Shown in pieces: positions 35,537 to 45,314 of a stretch of 64,000 nucleotides of DNA. Positions within the stretch are counted from its first letter, which is position 1. Every line of letters begins with the position of its first letter. The notes below the pieces were generated by a model. The model worked only from the letters and a program-made list of their open reading frames with translations, ran no database searches and was not told the DNA's origin. Source of the DNA: JABDQA01 sp963759125 (GTDB lineage Bacteria; Desulfobacterota; Desulfobulbia; Desulfobulbales; Desulfocapsaceae); NCBI GenBank assembly GCA_963759125.1, contig CAVWXN010000009.1:1-64000 (forward strand), given 5' to 3'. Both the position numbers and the translations under genes were made by a program.

Positions 35537-36270
35537 CCCATCGCCTCCCAACCGCCGTTTTTCCTCAGATAACAGGGTCTGAACTGGGTTTTGTACTGCA
35601 TACCCGAGATGTCCTTGATGTAGTAGCCCAGATAAAGATATTCGATGTTTTTCTGCAGGCAGAAATCGATCATGGTCAGGATATTGAAAGTGCCGAGACT
35701 GCGGGCAGCCTCGGCGGTATCGAAGTAAAAATAGACCGCATTCATCCAGTTCTCGCCGATATCGATGATGCCGTTGCCCAGCAGCCGACCGTCCTTGCGG
35801 TAGTGAAGCTCCAGGGAGGTGACGATATGGTTGAGGAAAAACCCGGAATAGTAGCCGAGTGCCGTATTGTTTTTCTGCGGGTAGCGGGCGGACAGAAAGT
35901 GCTCGCAGAGATCCAGGTTTTCCTCGCTCATCTGAACCGAATTGAAATGGACTGAGAGATCACTGTTTTTCTTCAGGGTGCGGCGCTGATTCCTATTGGG
36001 GCTGAATTCGGCTGGGTGCAGTCTGATCGGCACACACTGGCTGCAGCCCACACAGCGCATGGTATAAAGGCTGTTGCCGTTACGCCGGTAGCCGGCGGCC
36101 AGAAAAATCTCCATGATCCGATCGGTGATCGGACCGAAGAGCGCCTGGTAAAAAGTCGCCGTATAGGGAAGCTGATAGGGACACTCCATCGACATATTGA
36201 TAAAATAGCGGTCCAGTCTGCTCTGCAGTCTGGCAAATTCGAGCTCGCACTGACGATCGTACAAAGACAT
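35533..36270 (-). CDS. bpt: aspartate/glutamate leucyltransferase (Bpt, ATE1-like)
   Basis: 245 residues from MSLYDR at 36270, which has a GAGGGGAAG leader; an earlier in-frame ATG would overlap gdhA and lacks support. It transfers leucine or arginine from aminoacyl-tRNA to N-terminal acidic residues, marking proteins for ClpAP. Signature parts are ECPYQLPYTATFYQALFG, YRRNGNSLYTMRCVGCSQCVPIRL (Cys cluster), YYSGFFLNHIVTSLELHYR, NAVYFYFD and LYLGYYIKDISGMQYKTQF. The match to the ATE1 N and C regions is clear. The amino acid donor is leucine in most bacterial members. Confidence 0.92.
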   Translation of the reverse strand: MSLYDRQCELEFARLQSRLDRYFINMSMECPYQLPYTATFYQALFGPITDRIMEIFLAAGYRRNGNSLYTMRCVGCSQCVPIRLHPAEFSPNRNQRRTLKKNSDLSVHFNSVQMSEENLDLCEHFLSARYPQKNNTALGYYSGFFLNHIVTSLELHYRKDGRLLGNGIIDIGENWMNAVYFYFDTAEAARSLGTFNILTMIDFCLQKNIEYLYLGYYIKDISGMQYKTQFRPCYLRKNGGWEAMG

Positions 36271-36292
36271 TCTTCCCCTCGATCGCTCCCTT

Positions 36293-37642
36293 CTATACCA
36301 GTCCTTGATCGAGCATGGCGTTGACCACCTTGACGAAGCCGGCAATGTTAGCCCCGGCCACATAATTGCCTTCAACACCGTAGCTGCCGGCGGCATCGAT
36401 ACAGGTCCGGTGAATCGACTCCATGATGTGCTTCAAACGGCTGTCCACCTCTTGGCGGGGCCAGGACAGCCGCATCGAATTCTGGGCCATTTCCAGACCG
36501 GAAACGGCCACCCCGCCGGCATTGGCCGCTTTACCCGGTCCATAAAGAATTTTTGCGTCGATGAATTGATCGACCGCCTCCGGGGTGGACGGCATGTTGG
36601 CCCCTTCGCTGACCAGATAGACATCGTTGCTCAGCATATTGGCCGCATCCTTGGCGTTGATTTCGTTCTGGGTTGCGGAAGGAAAAGCGCAGGCGGCTTT
36701 ATGGTTCCACAGGGGATTGTAATCCAGCGCCGGGTCAACCGGGGTGTAGACTGCCTGAGGATATTTACCGATATAGTCGCTAAGCCGGCCCCGCCTTATA
36801 TTTTTCAGCTCCATGACGTATTCAAGCCTTTCCCGATCGATACCCTGTTCCTCATAAATATAGCCGGACGAGTCCGACAGGGTGACCACCCGGCCACCCA
36901 GCTCGATGATTTTTTCGGTGGTGTACTGGGCCACGTTGCCGGATCCCGACACCAGGCAGGTCTTGCCCTCTAGAGCTTCTCCCCTGGTGGCCAGCATCTC
37001 GGCAGCAAAATAGACAACACCATAACCGGTGGCCTCGGGCCTGATCAGGCTGCCGCCCCAGTTCAAACTCTTGCCGGTCAAGACCCCGGTGAATTCATTT
37101 TTCAGTTTTTTGTACATACCGAAAAGATAGCCGATTTCCCTTGCTCCAACCCCTATATCACCGGCCGGAACGTCGGTGTTGGGACCGATATGGCGGTACA
37201 GCTCCGACATGAACGACTGACAGAACCGCATCACTTCATTATCCGATTTCCCTTTCGGGTCGAAATCTGAACCACCCTTGCCGCCGCCCATGGCCAGGGT
37301 GGTAAGAGAATTTTTAAAGACCTGCTCGAAAGCCAGAAACTTGATGATCCCCAGATTCACCGAGGGATGAAACCGCAATCCTCCTTTGTAAGGGCCAATG
37401 GCGCTGTTCATCTCCACCCTGAATCCGCGATTTACCTGTACCTGGCCGTTGTCCGCCATCCACGGAACCCGGAACATGACCACCCGCTCCGGCTCGGTGA
37501 TGCGCTCAAGCACTGCCTGCTGGCGGTACTCAGGGTTGCGGTCCAGCACCGGTTTGACCGTTTCGATCACCTCTTCAACGGCCTGATGGAATTCATACTG
37601 TTCCGGATCCCTTGCCTGAATCATCTCAACAATCTGTTCCAT
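36293..37642 (-). CDS. gdhA: glutamate dehydrogenase, NADP type
   Basis: 449 residues, the hexameric 50-kDa class. Segments are RVVMFRVPWMADNGQVQVNRGF, YKGGLRFHPSVNLGIIKFLAFEQ, the catalytic lysine motif LATMGGGKGGSDFDPKGKS, and the Rossmann start KTCLVSGSGNVAQYTTEK. It interconverts 2-oxoglutarate plus ammonia with glutamate. The S-G-S-G-N-V loop and the class favour NADP(H). It follows the receiver/PEP-binding protein by 25 bases on the same strand and precedes bpt by 22 bases, so the four genes may form one transcript. Confidence 0.96.
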   Translation of the reverse strand: MEQIVEMIQARDPEQYEFHQAVEEVIETVKPVLDRNPEYRQQAVLERITEPERVVMFRVPWMADNGQVQVNRGFRVEMNSAIGPYKGGLRFHPSVNLGIIKFLAFEQVFKNSLTTLAMGGGKGGSDFDPKGKSDNEVMRFCQSFMSELYRHIGPNTDVPAGDIGVGAREIGYLFGMYKKLKNEFTGVLTGKSLNWGGSLIRPEATGYGVVYFAAEMLATRGEALEGKTCLVSGSGNVAQYTTEKIIELGGRVVTLSDSSGYIYEEQGIDRERLEYVMELKNIRRGRLSDYIGKYPQAVYTPVDPALDYNPLWNHKAACAFPSATQNEINAKDAANMLSNDVYLVSEGANMPSTPEAVDQFIDAKILYGPGKAANAGGVAVSGLEMAQNSMRLSWPRQEVDSRLKHIMESIHRTCIDAAGSYGVEGNYVAGANIAGFVKVVNAMLDQGLV

Positions 37643-37667
37643 TGACTTCTCCTTTTATGATGTAGTA

Positions 37668-40653
37668 TCAATCCTCGGTCGTACAGGTGTTGTCTATCAG
37701 ATCCTCACGGTAGAGGACAATGCCCGTTGATTCCGGTCCCTCGCATTTGACAATCAACGGGTGCTTCAGCCTCAGGTGTCTGACCCAGTTTCCGTCATAG
37801 CTGGGCGGAAAGTCGAGCAGCCAGTCCCAGTCGATCCGGTCGCCGTTGCGAACATCCTTGCCCTTCATCTCATCTACTGTCAAATAGGGAATTCCCAGTG
37901 AGGTGATGTTCTGAAAAAAATGGGACCCCTGGGAAGGATCGGCCCTGAGCAGCTGACTTCTGACCTCGACGATGGCATGCACCGAACTGATATCGCACCA
38001 TTGTACAGGAATGCCAAGCCAGTGATCGTTGGTACCCCAGCGACCCGGGCCTATCATTAGATAGTTGCGGCCTTCGGCCTGGAGCCTGCGGTTCACCTCG
38101 CCAATCTCCCGGGCTATGTCTCTGGTGGCGGCAGGATCGAAGGCGTCAGGTTTGACGAAAATGATGTCGGTCATCGAGGATATTCTGCCGTGGCCGAGGC
38201 TCTGGGTGGAATAAATGATCGACTGCTCGATTTCATGATCACAGATGCCCACATCGGCCCTTTCACCGCCGGTGACCATCGGTCGAATCTGGAGTAGATA
38301 AAAGGTTGACTGATCAAGCGTCTGCCCGAGTTGAACGGCGAATTCAATCTCCACCTCACAACCCATACCAGCCCGCCCGATGGCCAGCAGTTCAGAGAGA
38401 ATCTCCCCCAGAGGATAGAGCGAATATTTGAGTATCTGGGCAAAAGTAAGGATTTTCACCCCGGCCATGTTCACGTCTCGTATCCGATGCTCCTCGGGAA
38501 CATAAGTTGAGGCCAACAGCCCCACCGGCAGATCACCGGCCACCTCCTGAACATCGTATCTGGTGAGGTTGGCATTGTAACGGTTCAGGCAATCTGAGTT
38601 CTCCAGGTCCAGGGCGTAGAGTTGGCGCTGACAATTTTCAAGGATATCCTCCACCGTCGAGAATTGAATGAGTTTCTGGGGATGAGCCGGCGAAAAGCGC
38701 AGGTTGCGCTCGCCCTCGACGACGGTTTTGCCAACGCCCAGGGCGATATGGGCAATGCCCTCAGCCGGCAGCATATCCTGAACCGGATAGTAATTGTGCG
38801 ACTGGGCGACACCTGAAACGGCCGGATACCAGCGTCTCTGATAATCGGCCCCTACCAGTTCCTGGATGATTACCGCCATCGAGTCCTCCCGGCCTCCCGA
38901 TCCAATACCACGGGAGAAGGCCTGGGGGCTTTCGAACCAGGTCGAGGCATAGACCATCTTTACCGCTGTCTCGAGTTGCCCGAGCCGTTCATTGAAATCC
39001 TCGTGATTGTTGGCCAGAAAATAGGTGGAATAGAGGCCGGCATAGGGCCTGAACTGACCGTCTTCAAGCAGGCTTGAGGAACGCACCGACAGCGGAAAGT
39101 CAATGTGGAGCAGAAAAGCTTCGAGCTCCTGCCTGAGCCAGGAGGGCAGCCGCGCATCGATGAACAGGTCGGCGATGTGTTCATCACTCATTTCGGTGGT
39201 GAAATATAGATTATTCTGGCTCACGAAGTCATCGAATCCCTCGGCCGAGATCACCGCCGATCTTGGTATGTTGACCCGATGTCGGGCGAGAACCGAAGCG
39301 TCAGACTCGGGTTGCTGCAAACAGCCCCACATGAAGGCCAGGCCCCTGGCCTTGCCGCCAATGGGCCCCTCACCGATTTTGACAAACTCGTTGATCTCGG
39401 AATCGTACTTATCCCGGTCGAAACCTGTGATAACTCCCTGCTGTCGGAGCTTTCTGAGCGCTCGAATCTTGCTGATAATATTCTTGCGCATGGCCTCGAC
39501 CTGATTGATATCACCAATAAAATCACGGTGCAGACTGCGGGCCAGCCGAACTTCCGAACGAGCCATCATCCAGTTTGAGAAGTGATTGCGCAGCGCGTGA
39601 TACTGCAAACATTCATCGGGAACCTGGCCCAGTTCCCGTTCGAACTCGACGATGTTGGAGGCACTGCAGATCGGTGAGCCATCGGGCATCCTGAAGACAA
39701 AATCTCCAAAACCGAGATAGGTGAGGAAAAAATCATGGAGTTCCCGGTGAATGTCAGGCGATTGTTTGGCGATGAAAACGGCTGGGATTTCCTCGGCACG
39801 CCTTTTATTCTCCGTTTCCGAGGAGAGCATCAGCAGCGGCAGATCAGGTACTTGCTCTCTAATCTTAGCCAGAAAGCGCTCTCCGGCCCGTCCTTCCACC
39901 ACGCCGTTTTGTGGAAATCTGGCGTCTGAAATGACGGCAAAGACAAAAGGTTTATAGGTCTCGTAAAGCTGCAGCGCTTCCTCGTAGCTATGGGCCATAA
40001 GGATTTTCGGCCGGGCCCTCATTCTCAGCAGCCGATGCCGCTCATTGATGCTTTCGTCGAGTACCGCCTGGGTCTGTCTGACTACTTCCCGATAGATAGC
40101 CGGCAGAAACAGCGAGCGATAATCCGGAGAATCCTCGACGTAGATAATGACCCGGACCATGGCCCTGGCGGTGTCGTTGTCGACGTTGGCATGATCTTCG
40201 ACGTTTTTGATGATGGCCATCAGCAGGTCGTCCTCGCAGCACCAGAGAAACACGTCATCGATCGAGGTCCGGCCCAGCCCGGGAGGCAGCGGGAAAAGGC
40301 TGCGCAGATTATGGGTAAGAAGAATGACCGGCAAGTCCGGGTGGGTTTCCTTGATCTGCCGTCCCAGATTGAAGGCATTCATGCCGGCCAGATACGGCAT
40401 GGTAATGACCAGGTCGTACTTTTTGGCCTTGATGGCGGCGAGCGCCTCCTCTCCAGTTGAAACCCTGGTCACTTTCGGGGCCTTGCTCAGGTTGAGGCCA
40501 TGATATTCATGAATCAGCCTGGTGGTAATGCTGCCGTCCTCCTCCATGATATAGGCGTCATAAAGACTCGAAACCAGATAGGATTTCCTGAACCTTAAAG
40601 GGCATCAGTTCATGGAAGACCTTGAAGTGCGGGTCGAAGGATGTCGGAAACAT
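37668..40653 (-). CDS. double receiver plus PEP/pyruvate-binding (PPDK-N) protein, one frameshift
   Basis: About 995 residues. The start MFPTSFDPHFKVFHEL at 40653 runs to KVQEI. One extra base near 40580 then shifts to LVSSLYDAYIMEEDG. Domain 1 (about 24-150) is receiver-like but lacks the phospho-acceptor: the strand reads YDLVITMPYLAGM. Domain 2 (about 185-335) has FAVISDARFPQNG with the aspartate kept. The second half (about 430-840) is the ATP-grasp-like domain of PEP synthase/PPDK: GGKARGLAFMWGC, FPLSVRSSSLLEDG and TFYLLQIRPMV. There is no phosphohistidine domain and no PEP-utilising barrel, so it cannot complete the PEP synthase cycle. Annotation as PEP synthase would be misleading. Confidence 0.85.
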
Positions 40654-40822
40654 TGTAGGATTTACGACCATTGAATACCACCCTTCGAGGCGCTAAAACC
40701 GTCCTCGCAGTTATGGTGATGCAGTCCAGCACCTCTACTCATCATAGCGCATCTGCCTTCACCCTACTCTAAAGCCGCTGGGCGAAAAAATAAATCTCCA
40801 ATTCAACCAGGCGACCGTTTTC

Positions 40823-41846
40823 TTACTGCCCCCCCAGTACTATGTAGACAAATGGCTGCCACCCGGCCACCAGCAGGAACAGCAGCGTCAAAATGATATT
40901 CAGCAGAGCGGCCCGACGGATGAATTGATCGACCAGTCCGCCAGCATCATTCAGCCAGACTGCAATCCCGGCCATTGCCGCGCCCAGCCCCGAGATAACA
41001 GCGCCGTGCAGAAAAAGGTAGAGCGGCAAGCCGATTAGGACGTAGGGATAGTGCAGCAGATCAAACGGACAGCGGTGGTGGGGCAGCGCGTAGACATAAG
41101 GACTGACCAACACGGTTATGACCACCAGAGACAGCAGGTAGAAACACGACCCAGCCGAATGTCAGCAGCCAGCCGACAAGAAGATGTGAGGTCCTTGACG
41201 GACTTTTGACTCGCAGCTGAAAAACTGAGCCGGCCAGGAGCAGGACGGTGGATACTGCCAGCAGAGACAGAATTGTGGCGCTGGAGGAATAATCAAAGAG
41301 ACTGTAGCCTCCGGTTACCTCACCGCCAAAAATAATTCCACAGCAGCTGGTGATAATTTCCGGTTCCAGGTTCACCAGGTAGAGCACAACCAGCAAGGCA
41401 TCGCTAGCCAGAAAAGGCAGCAGCACGAGCAATCCAAAGGACTTAAGCCTGGTAAAAGGAAAATCTTCGGAGCCGATGTCGAGTTTATGCAGGATGATCC
41501 ACAGGGTACCAAGAAATATGGTTGTCAGTTTAAAGCCGAGGGCCGGCAATCCATAATAATTTGCACTGAGCGCCCCGGCCGCGCACATGGCCCCGGTGAG
41601 CACGGTGGCAAAATAATCGGCTGCATAGATGAAGATAAAGGCGGAAATTATCTGGACCACAAGTCCGAACTCCACCAGGGTGGCCGCCAGCCAGATCTGC
41701 TCCTCGAGTCTGATCTGGCGCTCGGAATCCGAACCGATGTCCCAATACCGAAGTACCTGCAGGGCGGTGACTGCCCCGACAATCCCAAAGATGATTGTCA
41801 CCGCCGAACAGGTGAGCAGGGCGATGGACCAGGATTCCAGGATCAT
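40823..41846 (-). CDS. polytopic membrane protein of the NosL cassette, one frameshift
   Basis: I do not recognise a named family. The restored protein has about 341 residues and seven to nine hydrophobic helices. The first 235 residues (from MILESWSIALLTCSAVTIIFG) are in one frame. The break lies near 41130 after WVVFLPAVSG, and the rest (VITVLVSPYVYALPHH, then two or three helices ending YIVLGGQ) is in another. Conserved-looking polar residues within helices and the PHHRCPFD stretch could bind metal or haem. It is the last gene of the tight minus-strand run with the ABC ATPase, six bases upstream. A membrane partner of the transporter is inferred. Confidence 0.7.
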
Positions 41847-41852
41847 TGTGGT

Positions 41853-42533
41853 TCAGAAGGCCGCCGCCAGCACGCCGTCCCTTAGATAGAGGCAGCGGTC
41901 AACCACCGGGCTCTCGGAGACGAGCGGGTCGTGGGAGGCAATGACAATCGTTTTACCGAGCTTCTTGAGGTCCGACATGATCGATAAAAAATCCTCACTC
42001 AACCTGGTGTCGAGATGGGCCGTCGGTTCATCGGCAATAATTATGGATGGATCGTTGATCAGCGCCCGGGCCACCGCCGCACGCTGGAGTTCGCCGCCGG
42101 AGATTTCAGCGGCAGGGAAATCACTGCGGTGATCTATTTCCAGCCTTTCCAACAATTCCATAGCCCGTTTCTTCCGTTGGGCCGGTCTAACCCCGAGCGG
42201 CAATAGCGGCAGGTTTACATTCTCCAGTACGCTGAGTTCGGGGATGAGTTGGAAGCGTTGAAATATAAAACCGATATGCTCCCTCCGGTACAGGGTCAGA
42301 AATCGATCCGGTAATCGGGCCAGTTTTTTCCCGCCCACCACGGCGCTGCCACTGGTCGGCCCGATGATACCTCCGAGGATGGAGAGCAGGGTCGATTTGC
42401 CTGAGCCGGAGGGACCGTGGATGCAGATCGTCTCGTTGGCCTCAATGGTCAAGTCGATACCGCGCAGGGCATGGACCTGGTTACGTCCCCCACGGTTGTA
42501 ATACTTTTCCACTGCCTTGAGTTCTATCTTCAT
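41853..42533 (-). CDS. ABC transporter ATPase (LolD/MacB type)
   Basis: 226 residues. Walker A is CIHGPSGSGKSTLLSILGG, the Q-loop is in FIFQRFQLIPELSVLENV, the signature is ISGGELQRAAVARAL and Walker B is SIIIADEPTAHLDTRLS. The short single-domain form with the LIPELSVLENVNLPLL stretch is that of the LolD/MacB/FtsE group, which pairs with FtsX-like permeases for periplasmic work rather than bulk import. The stop of the permease gene and this start are separated by a single base. It probably powers the permease encoded just upstream. Confidence 0.93.
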   Translation of the reverse strand: MKIELKAVEKYYNRGGRNQVHALRGIDLTIEANETICIHGPSGSGKSTLLSILGGIIGPTSGSAVVGGKKLARLPDRFLTLYRREHIGFIFQRFQLIPELSVLENVNLPLLPLGVRPAQRKKRAMELLERLEIDHRSDFPAAEISGGELQRAAVARALINDPSIIIADEPTAHLDTRLSEDFLSIMSDLKKLGKTIVIASHDPLVSESPVVDRCLYLRDGVLAAAF

Positions 42534-42534
42534 C

Positions 42535-43726
42535 TCAGATCACCGAATCGGGGCGAATCGCTGCACTGTGCCAGGCCGGTATAACAGTTGCAGCCAGATA
42601 GGGCAGGACGCTCAGTGAAAAAATGATCAGCAGATCGTCGAAGTTAAACACCGGGATCAGGGAGACCGGCGGCTTAAGCACCGACCAGCCCAGCAGTACC
42701 GGACTGAAGAGTATTCCGTCGAAAAACAGCAGGTGCATCCAGGCACCCAGATAGCCAAGGCCAAATGCTGATGCCGAGACGATGAGAGACTCCCAGAATC
42801 TGAGGGTAATGACGTCCTCGGTCTGCCAGCCCACTACTTTTAAAATGGCCACTTCCCGCTGCTGGGCGGGCGTCAGACCGGTCGCCTTATCCCAGGCAAA
42901 GATCGCGAAAGCGGCCAGGGCTCCAAACAGACAGGCCAGCCCAAAGCCGGAGCGCCAGCCGAAGGCAACCCGGTAAGTCTTGGCGATTCTGTCTCTGGTG
43001 ACGACTCGGACACCCTGCTAAAAGCTCCCCGATCTTATCGGCGATATTGTCGATTTCAAGAGGGTTGGCCACATCGACCAGCAGATCGGTTATCTCAGCC
43101 GGCGCCAGACCGAAAAGATCCCGGGCGGCTTGAAGATCCATAATGATCAGGTCATCGGTGACCATCGATGTGTCTGGTCCAAATGCTCCGGCCGTGACGA
43201 AGGATTTCAGAGTCAAGTCCGGTCGAAACAGAGAAAAGGTGCGTCGGGAGCCAAGTTCGAGACTGTGCTGGACGCCACGGCCGATAACCGCATTCTCGGC
43301 AATAGTGTCAAGTTGCAGCACCGGCAGATAATCAATTCCCAGGCCAGGCAGTGGTGATTTTTCCGATAACTTCGGATGGCCGATGACGGTATAATTTGCC
43401 CCGTTGTTCTCGTCGAAATAGTACCCCCACACTCTGGGCTGCACCGAACGTATGCCGAAAATATTCTCAAGCTTGTCAACCGCATCCTCGGTGAGGCTAA
43501 CCTGGCGGCCGGCAGACATCTTTTGGACAGTGATATCGGGTACGGTCTCGAGCAGCCGGCCCGCCGCTTGTTTCAGGCTGGTGGTAGTCAGGGAAAATGA
43601 GGCGACCATGAAGATGACCAGGGCGAAGATGAAAACCACTACGACATTTCTCCCGACTCGTCTTTTAAAACCGCTCAGGGCATAATCGGCGATATTGAGT
43701 TGCCTGTCTATATATCTGAGAGCCAT
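42535..43726 (-). CDS. FtsX/MacB-like ABC permease, one frameshift
   Basis: About 397 residues after repair. The N-terminus has MALRYIDRQLNIADYALSG, then one membrane helix (VVVVFIFALVIFMVASF). A large periplasmic domain follows, as in MacB and LolC/E, with DITVQKMSAGRQVSL and SVQPRVWGYYF. A frame break near 43015 leads into the three C-terminal helices typical of FtsX domains: FGLACLFGALAAFAIFAW, QQREVAILKVVGWQTEDVITL and IFSLSVLPYLAATVIPAWHSA. The ATG immediately follows the stop of the 92-residue orphan. This architecture suggests mechanical transfer of a periplasmic substrate or partner. Confidence 0.85.
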
Positions 43727-44005
43727 CTACTTCTCCGGAATCCAGAACGAACCGGTGGGAAAATGCTCGATGCTGCCCGGATGATCCATGAACGGTGAGA
43801 GTCGGTCGGACACGGCCAGATGCCTCACATAACGGGCATCGGTGGCGATACAGAAATCACTCAGCCCCAAAACTTCAATTGAGCGGACTATCCGGCGCTC
43901 GGCCTCACTTGAGGCCGCCAACCGCTGGTTCGCCACCCCAATCAGACCGAGTTGAACACTTATACAGACAGCCAGAAAGAGAAGAAACCGCAGAGCTGGC
44001 CGCAT
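43727..44005 (-). CDS. orphan small exported or membrane-anchored protein (92 aa)
   Basis: I do not recognise it. There is one N-terminal hydrophobic helix (ALRFLLFLAVCISVQLGLIG, signal peptide or anchor). The soluble part of about 65 residues contains RIVRSIEVLGLSDFCIATDAR and YVRHLAVSDRLSPFMDHPG and ends GSFWIPEK. Single Cys and His residues are present, but no classical metal motif. It sits between nosL (one base apart) and the permease (directly abutting), so it is almost certainly translated as part of the cassette. A periplasmic adaptor for the transporter is a reasonable guess. Confidence 0.7.
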   Translation of the reverse strand: MRPALRFLLFLAVCISVQLGLIGVANQRLAASSEAERRIVRSIEVLGLSDFCIATDARYVRHLAVSDRLSPFMDHPGSIEHFPTGSFWIPEK

Positions 44006-44006
44006 C

Positions 44007-44528
44007 TCAGTTGGCCTGCGTCGCCTTCTTTTTCTTCATTTTCATCATATGCTTCTTTTTCATCTCCATGATCTGAGAAGATGTTATCTGAGCGAAACTG
44101 AGGATGGCGGTTCCATGATGATCTGATTTGAAATTTTCCGCCTCTTTCCGGGTGCTAAAAGGAATGAGTTCCTCTCCCATCGGCCCCAGCACATCACTGC
44201 CAACCACATAAAAAGCCGACCTGCCGTCGATGTAGTCGAGGGTATAGTAGTTACGCACCCAGATTTCCGCCCTCGACAAATCAGCGCCGCCACCATAGCG
44301 GTCACTGTTGAAATAGTAGGCCATCATATCCTTGACCCCGTCAAAGACAAGCGGTTTATCATTACCATCAACAATCTGGGCAAGCCACTGCTCGTAGTTG
44401 GCCACGAACATCCCGCACACCGGACACTTCTCTCCCGGCCCAACCGGATGCAGCGGTTCGCTTGCTCCCGTCGAAGCTAATGCCAGCATCATCAACACAG
44501 CCACCGCGGCTGCTCTCGCTACTCCCAT
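44007..44528 (-). CDS. nosL: NosL-family copper-binding protein
   Basis: 173 residues. A signal peptide (VAVLMMLALASTGASE) precedes the NosL core GEKCPVCGMFVANYEQWLAQI, the Cys-Pro-x-Cys-Gly-Met motif that binds Cu(I) in NosL, and VFDGVKDMMAYYFN. Known NosL is a lipoprotein delivering copper to nitrous oxide reductase. Here there is no lipobox cysteine at the expected place and no nosZ nearby. The C-terminus is unusual: QIMEMKKKHMMKMKKKK, a Met/Lys/His tail that could itself bind copper. It is second in the six-gene run after the TlpA-like gene. Confidence 0.88.
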   Translation of the reverse strand: MGVARAAAVAVLMMLALASTGASEPLHPVGPGEKCPVCGMFVANYEQWLAQIVDGNDKPLVFDGVKDMMAYYFNSDRYGGGADLSRAEIWVRNYYTLDYIDGRSAFYVVGSDVLGPMGEELIPFSTRKEAENFKSDHHGTAILSFAQITSSQIMEMKKKHMMKMKKKKATQAN

Positions 44529-44548
44529 TTATGCCTCCCCTCTAATTA

Positions 44549-45082
44549 TTAAGGCAAGTAGGGGCCGAGCAACTCCTGAAGTTCGGCCTCACCGACTCCT
44601 CCTAAAATAGCAGTAATAATTTTCTGATCAGGACTGATGAAAATTGTCTGGGGAACCAGACTCACCTGATAATCCTCCGCCATCTTCCCGTCCTTATCCA
44701 GCGCCACCGGAAAACCGATGTCGAGGTCGTCGATAAACCTACTGACCCGCTCCACAGTCTCATTGGAGGTGGCCACGTAAAGCACCTTGAGCCCGCCTTG
44801 CTGGTAGGTGTCGAAATAGCTGTTTATAATCGGCGAATCGGCCCGGCAGTATTTGCATTCTGTGTCCCAAAATCTCAGGATTACCGGGGATCCGCGCCAC
44901 CCTTGAGAAGAGATTGTCTGTCCCTGCAGATCGACGATGCTGAAGGCGGGAGCCCGGTCCCCAATTTTCAAGCGACCGATTTTTTCGTCGCTGCACCCGA
45001 TTACCAGCAGTACAGTAAGAGAAAACAGTGCAGCCGTCGAAAAGAGAATCCACTCCGCTCTTATCCTATTGAAGGCAGCCAT
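44549..45082 (-). CDS. TlpA/ResA-like thioredoxin lipoprotein
   Basis: 177 residues. A hydrophobic N-terminal helix ends in LLVIGC, a lipobox, so the mature protein is probably a membrane-anchored periplasmic lipoprotein. The thioredoxin fold follows: LKIGDRAPAFSIVDLQGQTI, then FWDTECKYCRADSP with the redox pair Cys-Lys-Tyr-Cys, and the cis-proline region VSLVPQTIFISPDQ. Acidic and Thr residues around the pair fit reductive TlpA/ResA proteins. It begins the NosL cassette and may keep the NosL cysteines reduced for metal loading. Confidence 0.9.
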   Translation of the reverse strand: MAAFNRIRAEWILFSTAALFSLTVLLVIGCSDEKIGRLKIGDRAPAFSIVDLQGQTISSQGWRGSPVILRFWDTECKYCRADSPIINSYFDTYQQGGLKVLYVATSNETVERVSRFIDDLDIGFPVALDKDGKMAEDYQVSLVPQTIFISPDQKIITAILGGVGEAELQELLGPYLP

Positions 45083-45235
45083 CTAGAAGTAATGTTGTGC
45101 GTTGAGTTCCCCACCTGGTTCAAGTCAGGAAACTAACTCCATCTCCTATCTTTTACAAGCAGCATCTGTAGGCAGTCCCAAATCGTTCCACCCTATGACC
45201 CTCTTATTTAGCCCTGGGGAAAAGGACGATAATTG

Positions 45236-45264
45236 TTGTACTTACCGACGCTGAATGCTACAAT
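45236..45264 (+). promoter_or_regulatory. sigma-70 promoter of the HTH/two-CW gene
   Basis: TTGTAC and TACAAT are exactly 17 bases apart, with a TGC extended -10 element, and the -10 ends 50 bases before the ATG at 45315. This is the best promoter match in the window. Confidence 0.7.
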
Positions 45265-45314
45265 GTGCTATAGGTAGTTTCCCGTTTTAGATTTTTCAGC
45301 TGTCACGGTTTATC

